Numbered from the stretch's first letter, positions 1 through 12,822 are shown. The stretch is 64,000 nucleotides of DNA from Breviolum minutum Mf 1.05b.01 (GCA_000507305.1 DF239251.1:124001-188000); one strand, 5' to 3'. Notes: a model not told the origin generated them from the letters alone. Made by a program: numbers and translations.

Positions 1-1286
1 ACATCCCCTTTAGCCCAGCTGTGAGGATCAAAAGGGAGAGTTCTATACCTCTGGCGTTATTGCTGCCACATGGATTTCAATGGGATATTCTTTCAGAAAA
101 GGCGTTATTTTTTTTGGGATTTTGGGAGAGTACAAAGAACCCCCCCAACATACATCAATGATGCTATGATTTAATGACGTCATTTGTTGGGAAAACTGTA
201 AAGGGAAGAATTGTAAACCAGATACTTTTGAATTGCCGGGTAGCCAGATATTACTTTTGATTGTTGTTTACGAGTTGGTATCAATGAACCAACCCAGAGT
301 TGTTTCAATTTCACCGGTTCTAATCCATGTAACACAGAGGATAGTTTAACCACCGGTCCATTTGTATACAGTACAAATCTCATACCATCCGTTCGGACAA
401 GCATACCTACAAAACTAGCTCATGTTCATCAATTATATAAACTCAGTAAATCTACCTTTGCTATGTTTCACTCCCCATGGAATGGCTCGATGAAGAGGTC
501 TAGTCATATCCCGTGATACTGTTGTTTGAATACATTTTGTGCTCACCGCCGGAAGGATGAACAAAAAACATGCAAATAGTTGATTATGGATGGGGTGGCA
601 GGCCAGGATATCTTCTATCAACACTATGTCTCGTGCATTGTTTGGCTTGGGTTTAAATGGCGAGCAAAAAACTAAAGGGTGCCCGGTCACCAAGCACCCC
701 CCTCCCCCGTGGGGAAGGCCTTGCAGATCTTTTTAAGGGAACTTTGTGTTTTGCTCCTCCTGGTTTCCAAAAGAAAACAGAATGAAAACATACCTGGGTG
801 TTGCGTCAATATTCCAGGCTGGGAAATTTAGGTGGTATGATGGTACTGTTGGTGTATATTATAATTCTTTCTGTGTATATTCTATAGGTGGTATTGCAGT
901 ATTTCATTTGGGAAGGACTAGATGTGTGATAGCACAGGCAGACAGAAGGTACCTTACATCGTCCAACCATTGATATAGGGGGAGCTGCGGGTGATGTCCT
1001 ACAACAAAACGTCAGCTAAAGAGCCCCAGGTTTCTTGAAATGACAGGTTTGCAGTACTTGCACTTTTTCCAACGTACAAGTCTTGTGGGTCTTTTCAGTG
1101 TTTTTTTGAGAAACATGTTGCTTCCTTTTTCAGAATTCTGGGCTTTTAACTTTCCATGAACTATGATTTCAGAAGTCATAACATAATACCATTACACAGG
1201 TCATGATCCTTGATTCACCATCACCCTTCCCGTGTACGGTAGTGATAGCATTTGATATGTTTTGGCAGCTGCATCACGCGACTGAG
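1..1286. other. No gene resolved
   Basis: Short open frames only. A candidate + strand mini-exon lies at 939-949 (cag acceptor, gtacct donor). A local inverted ggtggtat/atacc pair lies near 830-895. Nothing else is supportable. Confidence 0.4.
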
Positions 1287-1418
1287 GCAATGATTGCGAA
1301 GGGTGCACCATTTCGTGGCATCAAGTTGCAACGTGAGGATTTCCATGTGCTGGGCACACCTACCCAGGCAGATGGGGGTGGTTTTTGTTGAAGGGCTGGC
1401 AACGATTTCCAAAGAAAG
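1287..1418 (+). CDS. Two candidate exons, unknown protein (possible 5' part of gene A)
   Basis: Exon 1287-1332 follows gactgag, starts with G, reads AMIAKGAPFRGIKLQ and ends at a good donor (gtgagg) with one base left over. Exon 1394-1418 starts with GG after gaag and reads LATISKE before a gtcatg donor; its phase fits. The intron between them would be only 61 bases. No family is recognised. The opposite strand and other frames are also partly open here, so this rests only on splice signals and phase. Confidence 0.25.
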
Positions 1419-1631
1419 GTCATGGAAACGTTCTGAGTTCCGAATGAAGTCATATCAAAATGCAAGGGAAATTAGTGAAGTATTGTTTGTTCCTCAAGCG
1501 CACACACCCAAATCTAATGCACAAAAATGATGTATATGATATTTTTGGGATGGACAATTACATCCTGCAAGTATTCAATTTGCGTGACCTACTCATAGAG
1601 CTGAACGGCTCGCTGACTCGCATTCACCGGT

Positions 1632-1696
1632 AGGTAGCAGAGTGGTGTGCTCTTTGGCCGAATCAGCCAAAGATGCGATTTGTTTTTGCTCCTCGG
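1632..1696 (-). CDS. Candidate minus-strand exon, unknown protein
   Basis: Read on the minus strand, an AG followed by G opens a stop-free stretch that reads EQKQIASLADSAKEHTTLL and reaches a possible donor gtgaatg. Composition looks coding (Ala, Glu, Lys, Ser rich), but no neighbour on the same strand supports it. A short + strand alternative with a gtaggt donor overlaps it. Confidence 0.22.
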
Positions 1697-2733
1697 TACC
1701 AAACGAGTTTTTTTGGGGATGACTGTTGACAACAGATGATAGGTAAAGAAATGATAGGTTTTTTGAAAAAGCTGGTAGTACGTGAAGGTGAACTTCATGA
1801 CATTGGCTGGAAATAGAATACATATATACCAGCACCATCCAACGGGTGGTGTTTGAACCCTAAGGGGTTGCTAAATGGCACCCCTTACCATTAATTTGGC
1901 ACTCCTTGGAGGGTCCAGGTATATATATATATATATATAGAATCTATTTGGTGGTGAAGGCCACATTTCTATGCACTATCAACAACATGTCCATCTTTGA
2001 TCATGTCCCCACTTGGCACTGAGGATTTGTATGGATTCTTGGATGGCAGCAAGTTGTTTTTCCCGAATGTTTACCACAGTCTCCAAGCGTTGAATTGTTT
2101 TCAATTCTGTAAATCTCCTGAGAAGCTGAGTTGCAATTCTAGCAACAACTCAGCGACTTCAAGAGGTAATGTCCACCTTGGATTTATCAAAACCCAGGCT
2201 GTTGTAATTTGGTGCAAGTGTCCCATTTTTGTAGCGATTTGCATGCTTCACTATGGTCCACCGGAAAAAATCCAAAAACACCCGCTGAAGATGCAAAGGT
2301 ACTTTGATCACAGAGAGTCTTGGAGAAAAAAATGGCAGGTGAACAAGGGGCGGTTGGGGCGATTGGTAGTTTCGTGCGAAGTCACCTGGGGATTTATTAT
2401 GCTTCAGCAATTTTCAAAGATGATCTCATGTTTGCGGTTGTGACTTGTACTTGTTGTGGTTCTATATGAAGAGGTTAACGTTCATAGACCATGGGTCCCA
2501 TGGGTGACCAATCTGAACGAAACAGAACACCGATGAACACCGTCTCATGCCCCCCAAAGGTGGGTGTGGGACATCATAAGAAAACTATGACAACACCATC
2601 AAGCTCATTATGACCCATTTTTTCTCTAGTTTTCCCCTGGAATGATTCTAGCACTCCCCGTTTCAAAACACTGCTGCCACTCTGTTGAATTGAGGAGTGG
2701 CAAAAGCATTGAACGGAACTTGCGTCTCTGCAG

Positions 2734-5700
2734 GGCCTTGAAAAAGCAAGGCCATCATGTAGCCATTTGGACCGTCACTTGGCATCGGTTGGAGAGGTGT
2801 TGCGCTTCCATGGGTCGATCGATTTGGTTGGTAGTTGTGAATTCAAGACTTGCGATGACTCTGAGTTTCCTTAAAGATATTCAAGAGGGTCAAGCAAACA
2901 CCATGAATAAGATGTAATGAAGTCCTTTGACAAGTAAGCTCACTTGGATTTCAATTACATCGCCTGGATTCACCGAGTATTTTTTGGAAAAGCAATGCAC
3001 TTGGAAGACATGGCAAACTGTTCTTCTTCAGCCCAACTAGTTTGCCAGTTACCTAGACCTTTTAAGGACACGAAAGAAAGGTGGGCTCTCCGAGTTTTTT
3101 CACACCAGAAATGGTTGCCCCCACGAAAGTTTCAGGAATGATCGGAATGATACGACTTGAGAACTGGTGTAAACAATAAACTTGAATTTCAAGTGGAGTT
3201 CTTTTGGAAGCAGCTTCTGTTTCCTGTTACCTTCATTTTGAACAGTTCCCGATGAGCCCTTAGCTATTGGTTAAAAGGTGGCTAAATCCCAAGCAAACCC
3301 ATACCTGAAACCTTTGACTGATCATCTAGAAAATATGCGGCTTAGGGTTTCGGATTTGATAGGAAGATTCAGCCTGTTTTGGTGGGTTCAAGACTGATTT
3401 CCTTCTTCTTTCTATCTTCATGATAGCCCTTCCTTGTGCCCACATTCTGGATGGAACATCAAATTAAAGACTTTTGCAAATTATTGCGTTTCATGCGCAT
3501 TTGTTCCATCATGTTTCTAGTATTCTACTATTATAATTCGGGTTTTAAGCTATCCCCGAATTTGAATCGGGCAGAAAAAAAAGATTCAGAACAAAAATCC
3601 ATTCGGTCACAACATCTATGCCTAAAAGCGTTCAGGCTTAAAAAAAGATCCACCAAGATCCAGGTACAGGTGCATTCCCTCCTTTCCTACCGAAGCACCA
3701 GCCATTTTTGTTGAACTTGAACCAATCCCCGACCGCATTTCGTTCAAAAGTTGCACAATCTCGCCGCTGGTTTTGGCAGACTTTCTTCCAGACCTAACTT
3801 GTGTTAAGGGTTTTGTCCACAGATTTCTGATGATGTTTCTGATTTTTACCTCCGTTTTCTGGGTATGAAACCCAGTTAACTATGTTGGCTGGGACATTTT
3901 TTTGACAACCTTTTGGTTGGTTCAAAGGGGCCCACATCCCTCGATGCACGTTCAACCGTTGCACAGGAACAGAAAGCTGAAGATGGCGCTGCCATTCTGG
4001 ATTTACTTCGGACATTGGGAGTGGAGTGACCTCTCAGCAGCTGGTGGTTTTTTGTTGGATTCCAGGTTGGAACCCCATTGAAGGTCTGAAATTTCATCGG
4101 TTTCCCCAGGATTTTCCTAGAGTTTCCTCTGGTTTTTTACCCACGAACCTCCCCGAAGTTGGGTTGGACACCATCCGAATGGTTTCCCCCTTGTTGAAAA
4201 AACATAGCAGCAATTGAGATATTCATTGTTTTTTCAATGATGAATGTTTAAAAAACTTGTGTTTTTGGAGCTATTCCAAACTTTCCCCTTCACTTCAGCG
4301 CTCAGCCGGCTACTGGTTCTTGACTCTTCAACCTCTGAGATTTGCACTTGTAACTACAGCTTTTTAGTAGGAGTGTAGATGTAGAGATCCTGTATGTAGA
4401 TGGATAGGTGAGCAGGGAGCAGGGGAGCCCAGCACGTTTCTACAACTCGTGGTGTTGTTTGTTTTACTACTTTCGCCCAGGTACCATGAACTTCACTTTG
4501 GCAAGGTCGCAGCTGATTTCTACATTGATGATCGAGGCAGGGAATCTTCATGTTGTCAATAGCCAGGCCAAGTGCCTTTCATCTCAAGTTTTTTGTTTGA
4601 TAGCTGTTGTTTTCCGGAAATGCTGGATCTGGGATTCGGGATCAGCGGGCTTTTTTTCGCATCAGAGTTGTTGTTGGCATGGTCTTATGTCTAATGTTTT
4701 GGAAGTTCGTAATCAAAGGGAATGATCCAATATCCAATTGGGATGTTGATGTTTTTTTGTTTCCCCACGGGATGGTTCAACTTTTAACCAAATGGGAGAT
4801 AGTGTCATCCAAAAGCAAGGCCGAGCTAAATATGTAACAATGCAATTTGTTAAACCAGGTCATTTTTGTGGCCATGTCTTCACTGATTCCCCAGTCTTCC
4901 TTTAAATCCTTGAAGTCATACCTCCATGTGGAGGTCCAAAAGACCACAGATCCAAACATCTCTTCACACACTTTGTGGAAGACAAGGGGCTTTGTCATTG
5001 GCAGGTGTAGACCCTACCCTTGGCGATTTAGACAAACAGTCTCTTGGACCAAGGGAGTGTGAAGTGTTTGGTCGCCTCATTCGGTGTTTTGAGTTTGTTG
5101 GTCTCAAAATTCCCTTGACACACGGAATGTGTGTGTTAGTTGTTTAGGTACACTTGTCCATTCGACATCCCATCTTCCTTTGAAAACCGGAGAGGGAAAA
5201 GAGAGATCAATGGTGTCACTAAGGCCATTTCTTGGATCCCGCCAAAAAACAAGGGTTTCTTAGTAAAAAAGGGATGACAATGAAAAAAAGGTCATCATAA
5301 TCAAACAATCTCACTTTTCTAAGTGGTGGTTTCAAACATTTCTATGTTCACCCCGAAAATTGGGGGAAATGATCCAATTTGACGAGCATATTTTTTTCAA
5401 ATGAGCTGGTTCAACCACCAACCCCAAAACGGGGGGAAAAACCATCAACACCCGGACCTTAGGATCGGCTTCTATGCCTCGGAGATCAAAGTCATGGAGG
5501 CGCCGGATGAATTTGACCTGCAAAAAAAAAAACGTTGCAACAAAAATCAAAACCAATGGTGTAACACTTAAAAACAAAAGGAAGCATGGGAAAGATTCAA
5601 ATTGAACTGGGAAAGAAACATGAGCTTCCAAAACACCCAAATGAACAGCTAAATGAGCAATTTGGTAATTTTTGTGGGGTTGAGGCACGATTGCTATAGA

Positions 5701-6496
5701 AAGGCCCCCAGGGACCGACACCAGAAACTGGCCGGGGGAATTCTGCCACGACTGTCAGGATCGACCACTGGTAGCTGTAAATACTGGACAGATTGAATCA
5801 GAGGTGAAGTTATTTGCATTGAAATCAATCCAGATATAAGTTGAAAGGGAAACGCAGTGCAGTACCATTAGATTCATTAGATCCTGGCAATAGCTGCATC
5901 AAAAGTCAATTTGCCGAAATCAATCTGGTGTCATGGCAATGGTAAGTCAGGGAATCATTGAAAACACCCGTAAGCTTCAGGTCTAAGATTCAAGATGCTG
6001 ATGACTTGTACAGGAGGTCGAGATAAACGGCGCGTCTGATTTTACGGAATCGATGATTTTTTTTGTTTTGGGGGGATGAGAAATCATCATATTCATCACG
6101 ATCCTTGGGTATGGATGTATCGAAATTAGGGAACACCCAAGGACACTGCTGGGTTCCTCTTAGATTAAGGCCTGCTGATGAAGACCTGGGACCCCTTCCA
6201 GGCAGAAATGCAGGGATAAAAAGGAGGCCTTTCTTGAACACCCCAAAGTCACTGGATAGTTCCGTTACATAAACATACATATTTGATCATATACTTGATA
6301 TGCGATCTTGTATTTACACTTTAGCCATTGAAATCTTGGGTGGTATATTCATCTAACCACTAAGGTACGTTAGACCTTGGCCTGTTCTATCTTGATAAAA
6401 CAGGCCAGCCGGGATGTGGCGGCAGCACGGCTACGAGTGGGTACTGCTGTTGCAGCAACAAGGCCATCAAAGGACCCAAAGATGGCGATTTTCTGA
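2734..6496 (+). CDS. Gene A: multi-exon protein of unknown function, 3' part
   Basis: Candidate exons are 2734-2830 (cag acceptor, gtagtt donor; reads GLEKARPSCSHLDRHLASVG and onward), 4110-4181 (ccccag acceptor; DFPRVSSGFLPTNLP), 5005-5100 (gcag acceptor, gtctca donor; VDPTLGDLDKQSLGPRECEV) and a terminal exon 6404-6496 (aaacag acceptor; ASRDVAAARLRVGTAVAATR and onward to TGA). Each begins with G after AG. The 2734 and 5005 exons agree in phase (a single G plus GT). The 4110 exon does not fit that phase, and the 2734 exon also has a second open frame. Exons are probably missing. I recognise no family. The terminal exon is basic and alanine-rich. Confidence 0.38.
5323..5422. mobile_element. 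Palindromic element, family 2
   Basis: Ends GTGGTGGTTTCAAAC and GGTTCAACCACCAAC are inverted repeats about 100 bp apart. The interior (ccccgaaaattgggggaaatgat) resembles the copy at 10355-10446. Confidence 0.65.
5458..5517. other. Exon candidate that is open on both strands
   Basis: On the minus strand 5517-5458 is a perfect 60-base phase-0 exon: an acceptor with a long T tract ending gcag, a G start, VKFIRRLHDFDLRGIEADPK, and then a gtccgg donor. On the + strand 5463-5514 is also a valid exon: cttag acceptor, IGFYASEIKVMEAPDEF, GA donor. The polypyrimidine tract favours the minus strand, while the + strand neighbours (gene A) favour the other reading. I cannot decide from sequence. Confidence 0.35.
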
Positions 6497-7491
6497 GGGA
6501 TTTCGAAGAAGATGGAGGTAAAGTTGCGAGGCTGATAAGTTGAAATATATAGGTATGAACCACATGCTAGTGTAAGATGATTTTCTATGTTTCTTCACCA
6601 GAATGGGACAGCTGCATTTGATGCTGGTTTATGCCTATTATCGGTAGTGTTTGCAATGAATGAGTAGATTGTGGTTGCTTTGAATACCAGATAATGTGTT
6701 GTTCTGTGTTGAATGGATGGAACACGCACATATATATATGTATATATCAAGAGAGTCAGGACTGACTTGATCATGTATACATTGGATGCTACTGGAGCTT
6801 CTGGGAGATGTATTCTTATTGTCAGAATCTTCCGAATCATGGGTTTAGATATATAGGTTCTGCTGGATTTGATTCTTGTAAGCAACAACCAAATAGTATA
6901 TATATATATAGATGTATAACTTTATTGTACATATTTTAATATATATATATATACGCATAAAAATGATGTACTCAAATCATTTTCACATCATACATCCACT
7001 TCCTGTAGAAAGATCACTAGATTATTTTTTTTTTACAACAATATTTTGGGCGAGACTTATAATTGAAAAAAATGACTGGCCATTTTGGAATGAATCTGAA
7101 TATATTTGGGAGCTTTTGGTTTCTGGGAATGCCTACAGGTTTAGCACAGGGTCGCTGGATGAAGTAGAAATAAGTAGCATCACAAGTATCCGGTCCTACT
7201 TTTTGGCAAACCCAACTAACATAAATATGTTGAAATGTTGAAATGAGTTCCACAATATGCATGGACCAAAGGTTGTTGCATTCAGACATGCAAAGATTCA
7301 GCATTGATCCTTGGGGCTTCCAAAAACATGATTTGTTTTGATTGCACCAGATATTGCAATAGGTAGATTTGTAGAGGGCCCCGAGTATCAAATCAAGACA
7401 GAGGAACAATCACCGTCTACTGCGGAGTTCTTAGCATTATTTTTACGCTCCCAAGAATGATTCTTTTAATACCACTCTGAGGAAATTGACA
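6497..7491. other. No gene resolved
   Basis: AT-rich, with TA tracts near 6728-6748 and 6897-6955. One weak + strand exon-like piece at 7141-7167 (cctacag acceptor, FSTGSLDE, gtagaa donor). Long minus-strand frames here lack splice support. Confidence 0.4.
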
Positions 7492-7551
7492 TGTCTTTTT
7501 CTGAAATGCACCAGGACACCATCATGGCCCTGGCTGCGGGGCATCTTGTCT
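7492..7551 (+). CDS. Candidate exon(s), unknown protein
   Basis: A stretch starting ATGTCTTTTTCTGAAATG runs through an internal caccag|GAC acceptor-like site. It reads DTIMALAAGHL before a GT donor (gtctta) at 7552. It could be a first exon or an internal exon beginning at 7516. The reading frame stays open downstream, but no family match is visible. Confidence 0.22.
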
Positions 7552-8387
7552 TACCACGTTGGGAGAGATACATCCTTTTACATGATGGAGTTAAGAACCA
7601 GGTGCCACAGAGGAATTCTGTGTTTTTTGATGCTTGTTGCCTGCAAATGGTGTGTTTGATTTACCAAATCTTGCACAAGTGTAAATGCTTGGTCTGTACA
7701 ACAACTCATGTTTCATCTGTTCCCTGAACTCTTGGATGATTTTGTCTATCAAAATTATGGCAGCATTGGGAAAGCACCAAAGGATTGGACTTCGTTCCAT
7801 TCATTTGCCCAGTTTGGAAAAATAGCGAGTAAAACTGCCGACCCGGTGGATCCAACTCCTTAAATGGTACTGTTGCCACAATTGGTTTCTCTGCATGGTG
7901 GAATCCAACCAACCACGAAACATGCCCTTCCAGACATACAAGTGACCCGCCATTCACAACTCCAAAGTGTATTTCAATGGACTTGCCAATCAACCCTTTC
8001 TGCAGCAGTTTCTTTTTGGACGCACCTGTTTTCAAAAGAATGTTTCTTGCTGAGCTGTTATGGTTTCTTGTTGTTGATTGGCCAATAGTTGGTGGTTCAG
8101 TGTTGTATGTTTTGACGTTGTTTTGTGCTTTTGTGTTTTGGTGTTTTATCTTTTGTTGTGACTATTCAGTTTTGGTCAGATTTGAGTGTTATTTTTTTGC
8201 GGAGCTGGAAATAACCGCAAGCTTCAAGCGGCCAACAAGGCATAGTCGTGGAGCCGGAATATTGGCCTATAGAGCAATACAATACTCATACCCTTCTCAA
8301 AACTAAGAACCCTTACAAAGTAGACCGGTATGAAGTATCTTGAACCACTGGACGATTAAAATTCAAGAATTTAGCAACTGAAGTATC

Positions 8388-8497
8388 ATACTGTTGATGG
8401 ACAAAATCCTGCACCACCAAGGATGATGATTATCCAATTATTTATATATAGAGTTTTGACCATCCCAGGTGGTTAGCCGAAGTTCTTCCATCAACAA
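8388..8497 (+). mobile_element. Introner-like palindromic element, family 1
   Basis: Starts catactgttgatggac and ends ttcttccatcaaca, so the termini are themselves complementary (TGTTGATGG and CCATCAACA). It shares the first 45 or so bases almost exactly with 33056-33155. It lies in gene-poor sequence or an unseen intron. Confidence 0.68.
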
Positions 8498-9145
8498 GAT
8501 CATCCTTTTTTCTCTTGGTTTCAAACTTGCACCCCTGAGGCTTTCCATAGGTGTGGTGTTGGGATATGCGATGTCTCGATCCAAGTGAACTGAGAAACCC
8601 GAGCCAGAGAACGTTGGCTTGGTAATTGTGAGGGAGATGCTGTTTTTTGTATGATGATTGACAGTTGAATAGTGGTACACCCCAAAAATTTAAGATAGAT
8701 ATGCCAAATGACGAGTTTTAAGATGCATCTCCTTTCAAGTATGGATATTTTTAGTATTTATGTTAAATATTAGGGGGGTACCTGGTACTGTATCCCAAAA
8801 CGTTTTATCCCTTCTCTTTTGAGGTCTAGGGAAGATTGCTTCTAGCTTTGACTCAATTTGTTCAACCACTAGTATGCAAACATGGACTGTTTTTATCCTC
8901 AAATTATGACAGACTCCTATGAGCCTTTTGATGGCAGTTCTTTCTGAACAGTTCAGGGTTTGTTGAAAGGGATTCTTTTCCAGCTTATTCTTGCAAAGAC
9001 AGAACACACTGCATGGATTTCTTCACATATACTCCATCATTTTGCTGGCAACAGAGATAAGATGTCATAGCCATTTTGAAGCTGATTCTCTCTTTGAAGA
9101 TCAGCTGAATATTTTGTGGTTTCCGGCTTAGTGGTTTGTAAAAAC

Positions 9146-9204
9146 CTTGAATCTGTGATTAGAAAGGGTTTCTTGTTGGGGTCCCCTGCGCCAACCCAAA
9201 TCAC
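9146..9204 (-). CDS. Candidate minus-strand exon, unknown protein
   Basis: Minus-strand gatggag precedes a G-starting exon that reads VIWVGAGDPNKKPFLITDS, with 19 codons plus two bases, before a gttttt donor. The glycine-rich WVGAGDP stretch looks coding but is too short to assign. It lies downstream, in the minus sense, of the larger exon at 9722-9944, though the phases do not join directly. Confidence 0.25.
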
Positions 9205-9721
9205 CTCCATCCCCCATTGTTTTATACCGTTGGGTGATTTGAATTGGAACGCTTTATATACACCAACAAAACAAACAAAAAGGAATTGCGAAAAAGAAGC
9301 GGAACATGCCTCCAAAAATGACAATTCGGAAAAAGATCTAAGAAACAACTCAGTTTTGAGCTCCGTTCCAGCCGTTTTCGGGGTGTAATCTTGCAGATCA
9401 AGCGTTTAGCTTTGTTTCTCCCATCAACCAAGTCAGACAGTCAAACTTGGCAGTGCCAGAGCAGTGGGACAAAGAAAGCACTGCTCTTGGGCTTGTTTCA
9501 AATTGGATGTTCAGAAAAACCTGGAAAACATCTATGATATGCCAAGATTCAGTTATTTTTTTTGAGATGCCAATGTTGAACAGAAAATATCGATTTGTTC
9601 ACCAACGGAAGTTCGTGAATTTTAGGGGGGGCACCTGGCCTTTGCATGTCTGTTCCATGGCATTTTGGTGCCTCCCCAGAAGTCACCATGCGATGGAAAA
9701 AGCAGCTGCCACCCATCCGAC

Positions 9722-9944
9722 CTGCTTGAACGGTCATGTCACTACGGATGGTCCTGTCAACCTCCAATCGGTTCAGAAAGGGACGTGATACAGCGGTACT
9801 CAATGAAGCAACATGTTGGTGAAACCTGTTGCGGGGAATAACCAACCTGATGACTTGGTGGGGAGAATACTCAATAAGATATTGCCGTTCCTCACGTTCG
9901 TCATCTGAGGTTTGACGCATCATTTGTACCACGCCTTGCAACGC
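9722..9944 (-). CDS. Candidate minus-strand exon, unknown protein (gene B)
   Basis: This is the best minus-strand exon in the first 15 kb: acceptor gtcccag, G start, 74 codons without a stop, and a gtcgga donor. It begins ALQGVVQMMRQTSDDEREER and continues QYLIEYSPHQVIRLVIPRNR. Charged and hydrophobic residues alternate as in a folded domain. The + strand frames over the same bases contain stops. No family recognised. The stretch also stays open beyond the donor for about 50 more codons. Confidence 0.4.
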
Positions 9945-10354
9945 CTGGGACATTTCATGGACGGGGTTTCCCGGAAACCGGGAGAGGGTTAACCAAAAGT
10001 GACAAAGATCAATATGCCGTTTGTCTTGTGAGACAATTTGTAGTTCAGGGCTTCCATGTATGTATGCATATTAATTCACATCGTTGTTCATGATGTACAT
10101 CTCCTATAAATGTAAAAATTCTCAAGAAATGGATTCTGTTTTTCTCAGATGGATTACCAGTCAAGTGTGAGTAAACACCATGGCTGTGTCTTTTGTTCAT
10201 CTATTTGCCTGTTCAAAAAACAGGAGAAACCAAGACTCTTCGCTTCTTTCTTGGCGCTTTCCAGCCATTTGTTCCCCGGTTCTCAGCTGGGTCAAGTTAG
10301 TTGCCCAAAAGCAAGGTCCACCATCCTTGGGCTTGTTTATATTATATATTTCTG

Positions 10355-10446
10355 GGTGGTGGTTTCAAATATTTTTTATTTTTACCCCTACCTGGGGAAA
10401 TGATGAAAATTGACTAATATTTTTCAAATGGGTTGAAACCACCAAC
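10355..10446. mobile_element. Palindromic element, family 2
   Basis: Ends GGTGGTGGTTTCAAAT and TTGAAACCACCAAC form a near-perfect terminal inverted repeat. The interior shares ggggaaatgat, then aattga, then tatttttttcaaatg with the copy at 5323-5422. Confidence 0.68.
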
Positions 10447-11436
10447 TAGATTTATATTGTGATGTTTCAGTTTCTACAATGGTAAATCACAAGTCCGGAA
10501 ATATGCTCTACTTTTTCCAGCCAAGTACTGTAAAAAACATAGTTGATGTGAGGATGAGCGGTTTCAACGGTTGCATTTCTGCATTTCTGCTAAAAAAAAA
10601 AGTGCCAACCCCCACCTTGTTCAGAAAGACCAAAGATCAGACTGTTCCAACAAATGCCACAGGCTGAGTACCCGTTAATCGCAGATCAGGGCACCTTGCC
10701 ATATCTTTGCCTCAAAAGGTACTCCTTGCAACACCAACAGTTCTTGTAGTCAAAGTTGTTGGTGTGCTATAGATGCTATTACTATAGTAAGTCAGTATCC
10801 CCAAAAGAGGCGGCTTTTAGGCAGCTTGAGCAAAAGCTGGAAGGGAAAAATGAAGGTCAAAGAATCAACTATAGTGAGCGCTTCCAAGGTGTGGAGTTTG
10901 GTCGCTAATCTACAATCCTCGATTCCCCGTAGGAAGTGAGACTGGAAAGGGAGCACAAGTCTCATCCTAAATCGTGGCGTACGGGGGTTTTGAATTCCCC
11001 CCAGGACTATGAAATGGCAGCCATTTCATAGTCCAGAAATAAGAGGATATAGGATTTGGTCAAATTTTCATCCAAATAAATCAGGAAATCCAGGGCCCAG
11101 TGTTTTCTTGTGGACTTTGAACGGAGAACTTTTTTTGGCCAATTGAATGATGCCCCAAAAAATGGGATTTGTTGAAATGGTGAATCATCCCATGGGGGAA
11201 TCATGGGAAAGTACATGGAAAGCACCTTTTCTAGTAAAATGCGAATCGATGGTAGGCATGATTTTACTTTTCATGGTAAATTAAGACTCAGCTGAGTCTT
11301 AGTTGCCTTTTTCCCGGGTCTCCCAGAAATACGTCAGCAAAAAGGTCCCTAAATCGGGTCTATTAAACATTTTGGATTTCTGGTTGGGGGTGAGGATGCC
11401 GATTTTAAGGGGTTTTTGGTGTGTTTTTTTGCTTAT

Positions 11437-11529
11437 CCTCCTGGGAACTAACATCTCCCCCTACCAAGGCACCTTGAAAGATGTGTTTCCTTTTTACTAA
11501 GTTGGGGTATGGACTCGTTCCCTGGAGGG
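11437..11529 (-). mobile_element. Palindromic element, family 3
   Basis: Ends CTCCTGGGAACTAACAT and GTTCCCTGGAGGG are inverted. The reverse complement aligns along its whole length with 16881-16978, including tgccttggtaggggaaatg-like core sequence. Confidence 0.7.
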
Positions 11530-12756
11530 TAAGCTTCCCAATGGATGTGGGGAAGCTGGGATTGAGTGAGGTTTGCTTGGGCTCCTCATGGTGCTTTAGC
11601 AGGAGAGTCCAAGGTGAATGAAGGGAACTGTGATGAAGAAATTTGGGGGGTTGCACCAGTTGAGATGTATATTTACGTATATCGTATATAATCATGTGTA
11701 TATATGTACTTATATAAAATTATACAGAACAGAACAGATATATGTATAGACATGGATAGAGATATTGAATCCCACATGGTTTGATGAGATGACAAACATA
11801 TGTTTGGTTCTTAAATGGACCCTCCTAAAATAAACAAATTGAGGTCTACCAAGTGATGTCCTACATTTTAGTAAGCAAAATAAAAGATGGCCACAAAGTG
11901 TTTGAGTCCCTTTATTCTTGGCAGAACTTTGTGGGGTGTCCTGGTATTAGAGAACAATGATTGCTTTATGATCCAAGGTTCTGGGACAATGCAGCTGTAC
12001 ATACCTTACATGTTGAGGTGTCGGAGGGTGAGAAAATTATACATGTTACCCACCATGACTACCACCATTTGGAGGGACAATGTGCATTATATCAGTCAAG
12101 TTGGTGGTAGTCAGTAGTCTGGATGTTCTCATATACGCAGACATCCAATCTATAAGCAGATATCCAATATAGAAGCAACAGGATCTTCACTTCCTAGGTG
12201 GTAAATCACCAAACCTGAATCTAGAATTAATCATTCGCGGAGGCTCAAGAATTAATCATTCTGCATTCTGGTTAAATTTTGTGAATACGCTGCGTTTGGG
12301 CGAATTGGAGCCCGTTACGTGGTTCCTAGCCAGCCATCAAAGTCACCCTTTCGAATCTCTGACAAGTCAATTTTTCCTGACAGTGGGGTGACAGGGTGGC
12401 ATTGGTTCATATTGGTTCCATATATTTTCAGAACTGGTTCCGTTGAACTGGTACTCCATTAAGCCAGCAAAGGCCACATGTATCCTAACACCAAGAACCT
12501 CGAAATTTATGGCTTTTGGTGATTTTACATATTATTTGATTGGGACAGTCAACTATAAACATGTTTTGTCATAAGGCTGGCTAGTGGACAGGGTTTGGCA
12601 AATATGTCCCTTTTGAAGGGGTTAAAAAACCGCCAAATCAAGCCTGAAGCTGATAGCAATATATAGCAATCAGCAATTTTTGTTTAAATGTTTGAGGAGG
12701 ACATATGGAAAATATGTGAACATATGCAGTATCGGTTTCCTGTTTCGGCGAGTCAC

Positions 12757-12822
12757 CTTAGCAGCAACGGAGGAACGGAACTTCCCACCCCAAAACGGGC
12801 CCCAAACGTCGTCACACCAGAC
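12757..12822 (-). CDS. Candidate minus-strand exon, unknown protein
   Basis: A phase-0, 66-base exon on the minus strand lies between gccaaag and gtgact. It reads VWCDDVWGPFWGGKFRSS, rich in Trp and Gly. The region is GC-richer than its surroundings. A + strand frame is also open across it, so the strand is not certain. Confidence 0.28.

Noticed and set aside
7017..7409. 130-codon minus-strand frame
   Set aside because: Low-complexity, AT-rich and Cys/Lys heavy; no splice edges; looks like chance openness.
7706..8035. 109-codon minus-strand frame (reads HFGVVNGGSLVCLEGHVSWL and onward)
   Set aside because: Reads plausibly but has no clean splice edges and no same-strand neighbour within phase; left out of the features.
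9066..9080. Possible relict spliced leader (tagccattttgaagc)
   Set aside because: It shares only the TAGCCATTTTG part with the dinoflagellate leader and lacks the GGCTCAAG end; no full relict leader was found in the window.
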